In this document: positions 7,860 to 15,972 of the stretch, piece after piece | Position numbering within the stretch: position 1 is the first letter of the stretch | Layout of the letters: each line of letters begins with the position of its first letter | NCBI RefSeq assembly: GCF_016597785.1 | Contig: NZ_JAENJG010000003.1 | Location: 310,001-374,000 of the forward strand | Direction of reading: 5' to 3' | Source of the DNA: Leucobacter sp. L43 | GTDB lineage: Bacteria > Actinomycetota > Actinomycetes > Actinomycetales > Microbacteriaceae | Length of the DNA: 64,000 bases | Translations under genes and position numbers: made by a program | The notes under the pieces: generated by a model | Database searches by the model: none | The model's input: only the letters and a program-made list of their open reading frames with translations | What the model was told of the DNA's origin: nothing

Positions 7860-8734
7860 ACGCGGACGCACCCGAGCCATTCGTCTCGATCTCGACCCTC
7901 AGCGCGGAGTACCGTTCGCGGCTCGGAGTGACCCGCGCCCTCGAAGACGTCTCGCTCGACATCGCGCCCGGCGAGCTCGTCGCGATCGTCGGGGAATCCG
8001 GATCGGGCAAGACGACGATCTCCCACGCCATCGGGCGCATGCTGCCTCGCGCGTGCCGCATCACCGCGGGCGAGGTGCGCGTGCTCGGGCACGACCTGGC
8101 ATCGCTCGCCCCCGACGATGTGAGGCGGATACGCCGTGAATCGCTCGGCTTCATCCCGCAGGATCCGATCGCTTCCCTCAACCCGACGATGCGCATTCGG
8201 CGCCAGCTCGAGCTCGCACTCGCCCCGCTGGGGCGACCGACGGACGCGGCCTCGCTCACGGCGCTGCTCGGGAGCGTGAAGATTCTCGAACCCGAGCGCG
8301 TGCTTCGCCTGTTCCCGCACGAGGTCTCTGGCGGCATGGCTCAGCGCATCGCGATCGCGCTCACCATCGCTCGCGAACCGCGCATCCTCATCGCCGACGA
8401 GCCGACCGCGTCGCTCGACGCCCAGGTGCGCGACGAGATCCTCGAACTGATCGTCGACTTCGTGCGGCGCTCAGGCGCGAGTCTCATCTGGATCAGCCAC
8501 GACCTCGGGGCTGTGCGCAAGTGGTGCGATCGAGTCGTGGTGATGCACCGCGGCCGGATCGTCGAGACCGGACCGACCGCACGGGTGCTCGACGCGCCAG
8601 AGGCCGAGTACACGCGCGCCCTCGTGGCGGCGATCCCGGCGCGCAAGGGACCGGTCGGCACAACGCCGGATCGCGCGCGGGCCGCATCCAGCACCAGTCG
8701 TGCGACGTCGCACCATTCGGAGGAGATCTCATGA
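7856..8734 (+). CDS. ABC transporter ATP-binding protein (DppD/OppD type)
   Basis: This is one of the two ATPase subunits of the 4354 importer, 292 residues. It shows Walker A GESGSGKTT, a Q-loop in GFIPQDPIASLNPT, signature VSGGMAQR, Walker B ILIADEPTASLD and an H-loop ISHDLGAV. The signature has M where most relatives have Q, a tolerated change. The ATG overlaps the previous stop (ATGA) and has AAGGAG upstream. The C-terminus runs past EYTRALVAAIP into a Ser/Arg-rich tail that overlaps the next gene. Confidence 0.93.
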   Translation: MNADAPEPFVSISTLSAEYRSRLGVTRALEDVSLDIAPGELVAIVGESGSGKTTISHAIGRMLPRACRITAGEVRVLGHDLASLAPDDVRRIRRESLGFIPQDPIASLNPTMRIRRQLELALAPLGRPTDAASLTALLGSVKILEPERVLRLFPHEVSGGMAQRIAIALTIAREPRILIADEPTASLDAQVRDEILELIVDFVRRSGASLIWISHDLGAVRKWCDRVVVMHRGRIVETGPTARVLDAPEAEYTRALVAAIPARKGPVGTTPDRARAASSTSRATSHHSEEIS

Positions 8735-9504
8735 CGGCGACGGAGACGAACGCGGTACTCGAGATGCGCGATGTGAGCGTCTCGTTCACGAGTGGCGCCG
8801 GCGCGAAACGACGCACGGTGCGAGCGATGAACGGCGTCACGCTCGACGTCGCTCCCGGCGAGACCCTCGGCCTCGTCGGCGAATCCGGGTCGGGCAAGAC
8901 CACGACGGCCGCCGTAGCGCTCGGACTGCGCGCGCCCGACAGCGGCGAGGTGCGTCTGCTCGGCCGACCACTCAGTCGGTCGCGGAAAGCCACGGCCGGC
9001 AAGATCCAAGCGGTTCTCCAGCACCCCCACTGGTCGCTCAACCCACGGCGACGGGTGGGCGAATCCGTGCGCGAACCGCTCACCGTCGCGAGACGAGATC
9101 TCTCGCGCGAGCAGCAGCGGGCGAGAGTGGGCGAGATGCTCGAGCATGTCGGGCTGAACCCAGGGTTCGCCGAACGCTACCCCCACGAACTCTCGGGCGG
9201 GCAACGGCAGCGAGTCTCGGTCGCACGCGCACTCATCACGGAACCCCGCTTCATCGTGTTCGATGAAGCGGTCAGCGCGCTCGACGTCGCGGTGCAGTTG
9301 CAGATCCTGTCACTGATTCGCGAACTCCAGCAGGAGCACCGCTTCGGCGCGCTCTTCATCTCGCACGATCTCGGTGCGGTGCAGCGCGTGGCGGACCGGG
9401 TCGCCGTGCTGTTTCGAGGCGATCTCGTCGAAACCGCGCCCACCGAGCACTTCTTCGACGCCCCGGCCCATCCCTACTCGCAACAACTCCTGGAGTCCCT
9501 GTGA
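8731..9504 (+). CDS. ABC transporter ATP-binding protein (DppF/OppF type)
   Basis: This second ATPase of the importer has 257 residues and starts at an ATG overlapping the previous stop, with GGAGG upstream. Motifs are Walker A GESGSGKTT, the Q-loop region AVLQHPHWSLNPR, signature LSGGQRQR, Walker B FIVFDEAVSALD and an H-loop SHDLGAV. It is slightly short because it ends soon after HPYSQQLLESL, the usual OppF C-terminal segment. Its stop overlaps the GTG of the nylC homolog, tying uptake to the intracellular amide hydrolase. Confidence 0.93.
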   Translation: MTATETNAVLEMRDVSVSFTSGAGAKRRTVRAMNGVTLDVAPGETLGLVGESGSGKTTTAAVALGLRAPDSGEVRLLGRPLSRSRKATAGKIQAVLQHPHWSLNPRRRVGESVREPLTVARRDLSREQQRARVGEMLEHVGLNPGFAERYPHELSGGQRQRVSVARALITEPRFIVFDEAVSALDVAVQLQILSLIRELQQEHRFGALFISHDLGAVQRVADRVAVLFRGDLVETAPTEHFFDAPAHPYSQQLLESL

Positions 9505-10574
9505 ACCCCTCATCCCACGAACCGCACGCGCTCGCAGAGATCGACTCCGGCGCCGTGATCGACCCAGCACCGCGCCTCGCCGGCGCACCCGTCTTCGGCG
9601 GACCGGGCAACGGCGACTTCGACCTCGTGCCGCAACGGAGTGATGGACGCGAACGGCTGCGCTTCGACTTCCCCGGTGTGCGCATCGGTTCGGCGCATTA
9701 CGCGGAGGGGCCGACCGGGGCGACCGTGATCCACCTGCCGGCAGGCGCACGCACCGCGGTCGACGCGCGCGGCGGCGCAGTCGGGCTCGCTGGCGGCTAC
9801 GACTTCAATCACGCCATCTGCCTCGCCGGTGGCTCCGTGTACGGGTTGGAGGCAGGAGCCGGTGTCAGCGATGCGCTGCTCGAGCGCTTCGAGAACCGCA
9901 CCGGGTTCGCCGACCTGCAGCTCGTCTCGTCGGCGATCATCTACGACTTCTCAGCGCGCTCCACATCCGTCTACCCCGACCGGAAGCTCGGCCGCGCCGC
10001 GTTCGACTTCGCGGTCGAGGGCGAGTTCGCGCAGGGCCGCGCCGGCGCAGGAATGAGCGCCTCTTCCGGGAAGGTGGATTGGGAGCGCACGGAGATCACC
10101 GGTCAGGGCGCCGCATTCAGGCAGATCGGGGATGTGCGCATCCTCGCGGTCGTGGTGCCGAATCCCGTCGGAGTCATCCTCGATCGCGCCGGGCGCGTGG
10201 TCCGGGGAAATTACGATGCGGCTACGGGAGAGCGCCGCCATCCCGTCTTCGACTACGCCGAAGCGTTCGCCGAGCACCGGGCGGCAGAGACGCAATCGGG
10301 CAATACGACCATCAGCGCGCTCATCACGAACGTGAAGATGAGCACCGTCGAGCTGAACCAGTTCGCGAAGCAGGTGCACAGCTCGATGCACCGGGGTATC
10401 CAGCCCTTCCACACCGACATGGATGGCGACACCCTGTTCGCCGTGACGACCGATGAGATCGACCTCCCCATCAGTCCCGGCTCATCACGAGGCCGGCTCT
10501 CGGTCAATGCCACCGCGCTCGGAGCAATCGCCTCCGAAGTCATGTGGGACGCGCTGCTCGAAGCGGCGAAGTAG
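9501..10574 (+). CDS. nylC: NylC-like 6-aminohexanoate-oligomer hydrolase (P1/DmpA-family Ntn amidase)
   Basis: This 357-residue cytoplasmic enzyme of the P1/DmpA superfamily should split itself into two chains. The cut is predicted in QSGN|TTIS, between Asn268 and Thr269, leaving Thr269 as N-terminal nucleophile. From memory of the nylon-oligomer hydrolase NylC (nucleophile Thr267), almost the whole length matches, including FGGPGN, GGYDFNHAICLAGG, AGAGMSAS, GKVDWERTEITGQGA, HRGIQPFHTDMDGDTLFAVTT and SVNATALGAIASEVMWDA. Recalled NylC active-site residues Tyr146, Lys189, Asn219, Asp306 and Asp308 map at a constant +2 offset to Tyr148, Lys191, Asn221, Asp308 and Asp310. It is co-translated with a peptide-type importer through a GTGA overlap, so natural substrates may be amide oligomers. 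Activity on nylon oligomers is inferred. Confidence 0.88.
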   Translation: MNPSSHEPHALAEIDSGAVIDPAPRLAGAPVFGGPGNGDFDLVPQRSDGRERLRFDFPGVRIGSAHYAEGPTGATVIHLPAGARTAVDARGGAVGLAGGYDFNHAICLAGGSVYGLEAGAGVSDALLERFENRTGFADLQLVSSAIIYDFSARSTSVYPDRKLGRAAFDFAVEGEFAQGRAGAGMSASSGKVDWERTEITGQGAAFRQIGDVRILAVVVPNPVGVILDRAGRVVRGNYDAATGERRHPVFDYAEAFAEHRAAETQSGNTTISALITNVKMSTVELNQFAKQVHSSMHRGIQPFHTDMDGDTLFAVTTDEIDLPISPGSSRGRLSVNATALGAIASEVMWDALLEAAK

Positions 10575-10584
10575 CGGGGGACGA

Positions 10585-11691
10585 ATGGACATCATCACGA
10601 CGACCGTTGCAGGAGTCGGACCGCGAGCGCGCGGCACCGAGATCGGTGCGCGCTTCGGCGCCGAGATCCGCGAGACCGTCGGCGGCTACCTCGACTTCTT
10701 CGGGGTGCGCGGACTCACTGAGGATCGCGTGCGCGAGATCGCAGACAGCTGCTTCGACGCGTTGCGCGCCTGGGCTCCCCACCTCGCCGTCGAGCTCGAG
10801 GCGACCGCGCTCGCCGCTGAGGTTCCGCTCTGGCAGCTGGCCGCGCTGAACGCCCGAACCGAGGTGCTCGCCGTCGTCGAACCCGACGCCGAGGGGGAGT
10901 GCTCGACCGCGGTCTTCGCGCCGCGCGGCCCTCGTCTGCCGGAGAGCATCCAGACCTGGGACTGGCACGAGTACCTGTGCCGCGCGGGGCTCGTCATGTC
11001 GTACACGCCGGATGCCCCTGCGGGGGCGTCGGCTTCCACGAGGGTGGGGCGCGTCACGCTGTTCACCGAGTTCGGCGTGCTCGGCAAGATCGGCGTCAAT
11101 GACGCTGGCGTCGGCGTCCACTTCAACATCCTGCATCACGCGAGCGATCGCGGTGTCGGGGGAGTGCCGGTGCACGCGATCGCCCGGCGCGTGCTCGACG
11201 AGGCGACCTCCGTCGATGCGGCGGAGGCCATCATCGCATCGGCGCCGGCCAGTGCGTCGACGGTGCTCACCGTCGTCGCCGGGGCGGACGCCGAGCACCG
11301 CGCTGCATGCTTCGAGATCTCGTCGGACGGGCTCGCTGCGGTGCGCCCCGACGAGCAGGGGTGGCTCGCGCACACGAACAACTTCCTCGCCCCGTCCCAG
11401 GTGCCGGGGGAGGCGACGCCCGACACCTCGACGACCTACGCGCGCTTCGACCACGTCGTCGCACAGCGGCCGCACATGGCTGGGCTCCCCATCGAGCAGC
11501 GCGCTCGGGCGATGGCGGGTGAGGCGGGCGCGTTCGCTCCCATCTGCTTCCGGCCCGACCCCTCCGAGCCGCTGCACGAGCAGTGGTCGACGCTGCTCAC
11601 GGTCGGCTTCGACCTCGCGGCGGGCCGGCTCGAGTACTACCCGGGCTCACCCGTCGCGATGGCGGAGCACGGCGCGAGCCGATTCGGCTGA
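10585..11691 (+). CDS. C45-family autoproteolytic acyltransferase/hydrolase (second copy)
   Basis: This 368-residue paralog of the protein at 1040-2104 shares LNARTE, (E)CST at the predicted self-cleavage site (Cys106 in EGE|CSTAV), IQTWDWHEY, LGKIGVNDAGVGVHFNILHHASD and the C-terminal (E)QWSTLLTV. The ATG lies 10 bp after the nylC stop behind a GGGGGA ribosome-binding site; a longer frame into nylC is not used. As last gene of the importer-nylC operon it probably acts on the same class of compounds, by amide hydrolysis or acyl transfer. The two copies end two separate importer operons, and each is followed by a copy of the same hairpin element. Confidence 0.85.
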   Translation: MDIITTTVAGVGPRARGTEIGARFGAEIRETVGGYLDFFGVRGLTEDRVREIADSCFDALRAWAPHLAVELEATALAAEVPLWQLAALNARTEVLAVVEPDAEGECSTAVFAPRGPRLPESIQTWDWHEYLCRAGLVMSYTPDAPAGASASTRVGRVTLFTEFGVLGKIGVNDAGVGVHFNILHHASDRGVGGVPVHAIARRVLDEATSVDAAEAIIASAPASASTVLTVVAGADAEHRAACFEISSDGLAAVRPDEQGWLAHTNNFLAPSQVPGEATPDTSTTYARFDHVVAQRPHMAGLPIEQRARAMAGEAGAFAPICFRPDPSEPLHEQWSTLLTVGFDLAAGRLEYYPGSPVAMAEHGASRFG

Positions 11692-11712
11692 CCGCCTGAC
11701 GCTCACCAAATG

Positions 11713-11730
11713 AGCGGCGGCTTCGCCGCT
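11713..11730. terminator. GC hairpin after the nylC operon
   Basis: AGCGGCG and CGCCGCT form a 7-bp stem with a 4-nt GCTT loop, 22 bp after the C45 stop. No clear T-run follows. It lies between convergent genes together with hairpin element B. Confidence 0.4.
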
Positions 11731-11747
11731 GGGGTTTCGCCGGCCCG

Positions 11748-11814
11748 GCTTCGGTGAGAGATTCGGCTTCGGTGAGGCGCTTCGCGCACCGAGCTCCTCA
11801 CCGAAGCCGAATCT
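11748..11814 (+). repeat. Intergenic hairpin element, copy B
   Basis: GCTTCGGTGAG occurs at 11748-11758 and 11766-11776. The 18-bp arm AGATTCGGCTTCGGTGAG (11759-11776) is matched perfectly by its reverse complement at 11797-11814 across a 20-nt loop. The 29 bases from 11748 differ from copy A by one base. It separates the convergent C45 and amidohydrolase genes, a position suited to bidirectional termination. Confidence 0.8.
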
Positions 11815-11848
11815 TCCACGGGCGAGCGCGGCGCCCGCCGCGCGCGGT

Positions 11849-13504
11849 TCAGCGCACCACGGGCACCCCGTCGACGTACGTCGCGACGACGCCGATGGTG
11901 GCGAGCTCCTGCGCTGAGACCGAGAGCGGGTCTGCGGAGAATACGGTGAACGCCGCGCGGGCGCCTGGCCGCACCTCGCCCTCGTCGACGACCCCGATCG
12001 CGCGGGCCGCGTGGGAGGTGTACCCCTCGAGCGCCTGCGTCGCGGTGAGTGCCTGCTCCGGCTGAATCGGGGCGAGTTCGGGCCGGGCAATCGGGGCGCG
12101 GAGGATCGCCTCTGCCATCATCACACGCGGGTCGTACGGGGTGACCGGCCAGTCGCTGCCGAGCGCCAGCACCGCCCCCGAGTCTCGGATGTCGCGGCAC
12201 CGCCACCCGTGCGACGCGCGCTCCTCGCCGAGTCGCACCGACCAGTTGTCGGTGCGGTCCGCCCGCGTGTGGCGCGTGCCGTGGATGGGCTGCATGCTGG
12301 CGGCCACGCCGAGCTCGGCGAAGCGCGGCACTGTGCCGTCGGGGATCGTCTCGATGTGCTCGATGCGGTGCGCAGCCCGGCGGGCGACCGCTCCGAGCGA
12401 TTCGATCGCGTCGAGCACGAATGCCACGCCCTGATCGCCGATCGCGTGCGTCGCCGTGGCGATCCCCCGCTCCGCGAAGAACCCGAGCGCCTCCCGGTAC
12501 GCTGCCGGGTCGGTCCAGATGGAGCGGCGCCCCTGGCCGTAGCAGTCGGGCTCGTGCAGCCAGGCCGACCCGTTGTCGACGGTGCCGTCGATCATGAACT
12601 TGACGCCTTCCACGCGCCACCTGCGTCCGTGCAGACCCTGCAGTGCCGCGATCTGCTCCAGCGTCGCCGTGGTCGATCCGGGCGGCACCATCGGTGAGAA
12701 TCGCAACCGGATCGGCAGGTCGCCGCGCGACTCGAGCGTTTCGAGCACCTCCCGGCTGCCCGGGTGGAAGTCCATGACGTGCGTACCGGTGATGCCGCTC
12801 GCCGCCATCCCGTCGAGCACGACGCCGAGCCGGTCGGCGAGTTCGTCGGTGCCCTCGCTCGGGATGTGCGCCAGCACGAGGTCCATCGCGGCGAGCTCCA
12901 GCAGGTACCCGGTGGGGGCGCCCTGCTCGTCCACGCCGACCGCCGACTCGTCGGGGAACGTCTCGCGCCCGGTGAGGCCGACGGCAGCGATGCCAGCGCT
13001 GTTGATCACGGCCGAGTGAGCGTCGCGCAGGCGGAGGAACGCGGGATGCCCGGCGGCGGCGTCATCGAACAGCTTTCCGGTGAATCCTGTCTCGGTGAAG
13101 ATGTTCGGGTCGGTTCCCCACCCGAAGATCCACGTGCCGGGAGCGGCCTCGGCAGCGGCAGCGGCGATGCGATCCTGCGCCTCTGCGAGCGTGAGATCGG
13201 TGAGCTGCACGCCTCGCGTCAGTTCGAGCCCGAACACGATGTGCGTGTGGCCGTCGACGAGGCCGGGCACCAGCGTCGCACCGGGGTGCTCGTCGATGAC
13301 GGTGCGGTCGCCGACGTGGATCGCCAAATCGTCTCGCGAGCCCACGGCGATGATACGGCCGTCACGGATCGCCACGGCGTCGGGGTCTGCCGGGTGGGAG
13401 GCCGCCGCGTCCGCGAAGGTGCGGATGCGGTCCACGGCGATCACGCGGTCGGCGATTTCGAAGGGTTCGGCGGTCGCCGCAGGGGAGGAGGCTGAGTGGG
13501 TCAT
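11849..13504 (-). CDS. Metal-dependent amidohydrolase of the YtcJ family
   Basis: This 551-residue enzyme of the amidohydrolase superfamily (YtcJ/Amidohydro_3 group) contains members acting on N-substituted formamides and other amides. Metal-site motifs are GLVDGHTH (His86, His88), the THVMDFHPGS region, ATHAIGDQGV, RIEHIETI and the late LGSDWPV aspartate. A beta-sandwich formed from both ends is indicated by VAIRDGRIIAVGSRDDL and AAFTVFSADPL. GGAG lies about 8 nt before the ATG. It follows the MFS transporter gene by 13 bp on the same strand, so uptake or export and hydrolysis of one compound are probably linked. The substrate is unknown. Confidence 0.88.
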   Translation of the reverse strand: MTHSASSPAATAEPFEIADRVIAVDRIRTFADAAASHPADPDAVAIRDGRIIAVGSRDDLAIHVGDRTVIDEHPGATLVPGLVDGHTHIVFGLELTRGVQLTDLTLAEAQDRIAAAAAEAAPGTWIFGWGTDPNIFTETGFTGKLFDDAAAGHPAFLRLRDAHSAVINSAGIAAVGLTGRETFPDESAVGVDEQGAPTGYLLELAAMDLVLAHIPSEGTDELADRLGVVLDGMAASGITGTHVMDFHPGSREVLETLESRGDLPIRLRFSPMVPPGSTTATLEQIAALQGLHGRRWRVEGVKFMIDGTVDNGSAWLHEPDCYGQGRRSIWTDPAAYREALGFFAERGIATATHAIGDQGVAFVLDAIESLGAVARRAAHRIEHIETIPDGTVPRFAELGVAASMQPIHGTRHTRADRTDNWSVRLGEERASHGWRCRDIRDSGAVLALGSDWPVTPYDPRVMMAEAILRAPIARPELAPIQPEQALTATQALEGYTSHAARAIGVVDEGEVRPGARAAFTVFSADPLSVSAQELATIGVVATYVDGVPVVR

Positions 13505-13517
13505 GCTGGTCTCCGGG

Positions 13518-14780
13518 TCAGTGCTGCTGGACGGGCGCGGTGTCGGGGTGCGCGGCCGCTGCTTGAACGACGGGCACGGCAGTGGTGTTGCCCTGCTCGA
13601 ATTTGCGGCTGCGGCGCGCGATGACGAAGAGCGCGGCGGCGAACACCACGCTGGGAATCGACACGGTGATCGCGTACTGCAGCGGGGTGAGCAGCCCGAC
13701 GAGCTGGCCGCCCACCAGGGGGCCGAATGCGACGCCGGCGAGGTAGAAGCCCGACACGAGCACTCCGGTGCGGCCGGTCACGTCCATGATGGCGGCGAGA
13801 CCGGTGAACAGCACGAGGATCGCGCCGTACATGACGCCCCAGATGAGGATCGCGACGGTGTACGCGAGCGGGGTCGTGCTCGTCACCATGATGAACTTGG
13901 TGACGGTGCTGACCGCGATGATGAGGGCGAACGACCAGCTGCGTCCGAGCCAGCGCAGTGCGAGGGGTGCGAGCAGCGCTCCGACGAGACCGCCGAGCAC
14001 CTTCCCGGCGAGCAGCGAGCTGTTCGTCTCGGGGCTGATGTCGGATTGCTGCGCGAGCACGCTCGTCATCGAGTAGACCATGTCTTCGGTCAGTGACCAG
14101 AGCAGGATGGAGACGGCGAAGACCAGAGCGGCGGCTCCGATGGTGGTGCGCATCCGGCCGTCGCCCGTGTCGATGGCGCCGGTCGCGTCGAGTGCGCTCG
14201 CCGGCAGATTGGGCAGGCCGCCGGCGAGCAGCAGTCCGATGACCCCGAGCGCAGCGATCACGATGAGCACGGTGCGCAGGTCGTTGTGGAAGATCGGGGC
14301 GATGGCGAGCAGCGCGGCCGCGCCGAGGCGGTTGATCACCATGATCGTGGTCACCGTGCGATCGGGGTTGCGGGTCGATGACGCCGCGGCGGTGCCGGTC
14401 GCGATCATGATGCCTGCGCCGATGCCGCCGACGATCAGTCCGATCATCACGGTCGGAGTGGTGAGGATCGCGGCGGGAAGCCCGTATCCGACGATCATCA
14501 GCAGGAGGCCGACCCGTCCGAGCTTCGGTCGGTCGGCGCGGGCGATGAAGCGGTTCGTCACGAACATGGCGAGCGCGGATCCGGCGGTCATGCCCGTCGC
14601 GAGCGCGCCGGCTGCCGCGATGTCGACACCGAGGTCTTGCACCATCGCCGCGATGAGCACGGGCACGAGGTTCGCGGCCATGAGTGCGAACACCCAGGTG
14701 CCGACGAACCCGAAGACGACCCTGCCCGTGAGTGCGGCGAGACTGCTTGCGGCGGGATTCGGGGGAGAGGTGTTCGACAT
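13518..14780 (-). CDS. Major facilitator superfamily transporter
   Basis: This 420-residue inner-membrane protein has about twelve hydrophobic segments. Examples are VVFGFVGTWVFALMAANLVP near the start, GLLLMIVGYGLP, IGLIVGGIGAGIMIATG, and paired helices after a hydrophilic central loop (LPASALDATGAIDTGDGRMR). The profile is that of an MFS uniporter, symporter or exporter; the substrate cannot be read from sequence. GAAGGAG lies 9 nt before the ATG. It is the promoter-proximal gene of a two-gene operon with the YtcJ amidohydrolase and diverges from a LacI-type regulator across a palindromic operator. Confidence 0.88.
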   Translation of the reverse strand: MSNTSPPNPAASSLAALTGRVVFGFVGTWVFALMAANLVPVLIAAMVQDLGVDIAAAGALATGMTAGSALAMFVTNRFIARADRPKLGRVGLLLMIVGYGLPAAILTTPTVMIGLIVGGIGAGIMIATGTAAASSTRNPDRTVTTIMVINRLGAAALLAIAPIFHNDLRTVLIVIAALGVIGLLLAGGLPNLPASALDATGAIDTGDGRMRTTIGAAALVFAVSILLWSLTEDMVYSMTSVLAQQSDISPETNSSLLAGKVLGGLVGALLAPLALRWLGRSWSFALIIAVSTVTKFIMVTSTTPLAYTVAILIWGVMYGAILVLFTGLAAIMDVTGRTGVLVSGFYLAGVAFGPLVGGQLVGLLTPLQYAITVSIPSVVFAAALFVIARRSRKFEQGNTTAVPVVQAAAAHPDTAPVQQH

Positions 14781-14840
14781 GGGACTCCTTCGTCGCGTGA
14801 TCGGGGTGAGCGCGGCGGACGCCGACGGCGCTCACAAGTG

Positions 14841-14854
14841 CGGGAACGTTCCCG
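14841..14854. promoter_or_regulatory. Palindromic LacI-type operator in the divergent region
   Basis: CGGGAACGTTCCCG is a perfect 14-bp palindrome with the central CG common in LacI-family sites. It starts about 5 bp downstream of the predicted transcription start of the MFS operon. This position blocks elongation or open-complex formation. The likely binder is the LacI protein at 14940. Confidence 0.7.
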
Positions 14855-14865
14855 CAACGCCTGCA

Positions 14866-14894
14866 AATATACGTCGCGCGAGTCGTACCCGCAA
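14866..14894 (-). promoter_or_regulatory. Promoter of the MFS-amidohydrolase operon
   Basis: Read on the minus strand, TTGCGG (14894-14889) and TATATT (14871-14866) are separated by 17 bp. The predicted start is near 14859, immediately before the operator. Confidence 0.7.
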
Positions 14895-14927
14895 CTCGTA
14901 CGCGTCGCCGGGCCGGTGCGCGGACCG

Positions 14928-14939
14928 TACACTGAGGCT
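14928..14939 (+). promoter_or_regulatory. -10 box giving a leaderless start for the LacI gene
   Basis: TACACT (14928-14933) is followed by 6 nt and then the ATG at 14940, so transcription would begin at the start codon itself. No convincing Shine-Dalgarno sequence is present. The same spacing recurs at 20697, 34678 and 36198. Confidence 0.6.
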
Positions 14940-15971
14940 ATGGCGAGTGAGGGATCCGGGGTCACGATCGTCGACATCGCACGCGCCTTGGGCATCTCGA
15001 AGACCGCCGTATCGGCGGCGCTGCACGGCAGCGGCCGCGTCTCAGAGGCGACGAGGGACCGCGTGCTCGCGGAGGCCGCCGCGATGGGGTACGTCTCCAA
15101 TCGAGCCGCGCAGCGCCTGCGCGGCGGCCGGAACGGCGCCATCGGACTGGGCGTTCCGCACGATGTGAGGGAACTGTCGTTCTACATGGAACTCGCATTC
15201 GGCGCCGCCGACGCCGCGGCCGAGGCGGGAAGCGACCTGCTGCTGCTCGCGGACACCGTGCCAGGTGCCGCGCGGAGACCCAGCATGGACGGCGTGATCG
15301 TGGTCGATCCCACGCCGTCCGCGTTCCCGCGACTGCTCGAGCGCATCGGAGACGTCCCGGTGGTGACCGTCGGGGAGTACCTCGGCCCGGAGCGGCAGCG
15401 GATCTCGGCGTGGATCGCCGCCGATCATCGGGCGCTCGTCGCCGAAGTGCTCGACGGCTTGGCCGAGGCGGGGGCGACGGCGCCGGCACTGGTGGCGCTC
15501 CCCGCCGACCGCGAACCGGCGTGGGCGCACGATGTCGCGGAGGGGTATCGCTCCTGGTGCGCGGCGAACGACGCGCGGCCGGTGCTGCTCCGATCAGTCC
15601 TCGACCCCGACGAGACGGAACTCGCCGAGACGATGCGCCGCGCCGTCGCCTCGGGCTCCGACGGCATCGTCTGGGTGGCGCAGGGCCTCGTGCTCCGAGC
15701 ACTCGCCGCGCAGTCCGCCGGCCGCAGCGGTCGTCCGGGCGGGGCGAAGAGGGCGGGCGGCGTCGAGCGCGACGGCGGCGGAGCTCCGGGATCGCGACTC
15801 GTGATGGCCACGATGGCCGCGGAACCGGGCGCTCCCGGAGTGGCGGGAGTCGACCTCCGTGCGCGCGAGTACGGCCGATCAGCGGTGCGGTTGCTGCTCG
15901 GGGTGCTCGACGGGCGCGTGGCACGCGGAACACGCGAGGTGCACGACGCCCGCGTGATCCGCCCCGCCTAG
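14940..15971 (+). CDS. LacI-family transcriptional regulator
   Basis: This 343-residue repressor has the N-terminal HTH and hinge VTIVDIARALGISKTAVSAALHGSGRVSEATRDRVL...YVSNRAAQRLR and a ligand-binding domain ending in VDLRAREYGRSAVRLLLGVLDG. A Gly/Arg/Ala-rich loop near residues 260-285 is longer than usual and looks disordered. It diverges from the MFS-YtcJ operon, whose promoter carries a perfect 14-bp palindrome, so it probably represses that operon in response to a transported compound. The frame is open further upstream, but the HTH begins at residue 8 from this ATG, which also fits the leaderless promoter. Its stop almost abuts the convergent LLM gene. Confidence 0.9.
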   Translation: MASEGSGVTIVDIARALGISKTAVSAALHGSGRVSEATRDRVLAEAAAMGYVSNRAAQRLRGGRNGAIGLGVPHDVRELSFYMELAFGAADAAAEAGSDLLLLADTVPGAARRPSMDGVIVVDPTPSAFPRLLERIGDVPVVTVGEYLGPERQRISAWIAADHRALVAEVLDGLAEAGATAPALVALPADREPAWAHDVAEGYRSWCAANDARPVLLRSVLDPDETELAETMRRAVASGSDGIVWVAQGLVLRALAAQSAGRSGRPGGAKRAGGVERDGGGAPGSRLVMATMAAEPGAPGVAGVDLRAREYGRSAVRLLLGVLDGRVARGTREVHDARVIRPA

Positions 15972-15972
15972 A

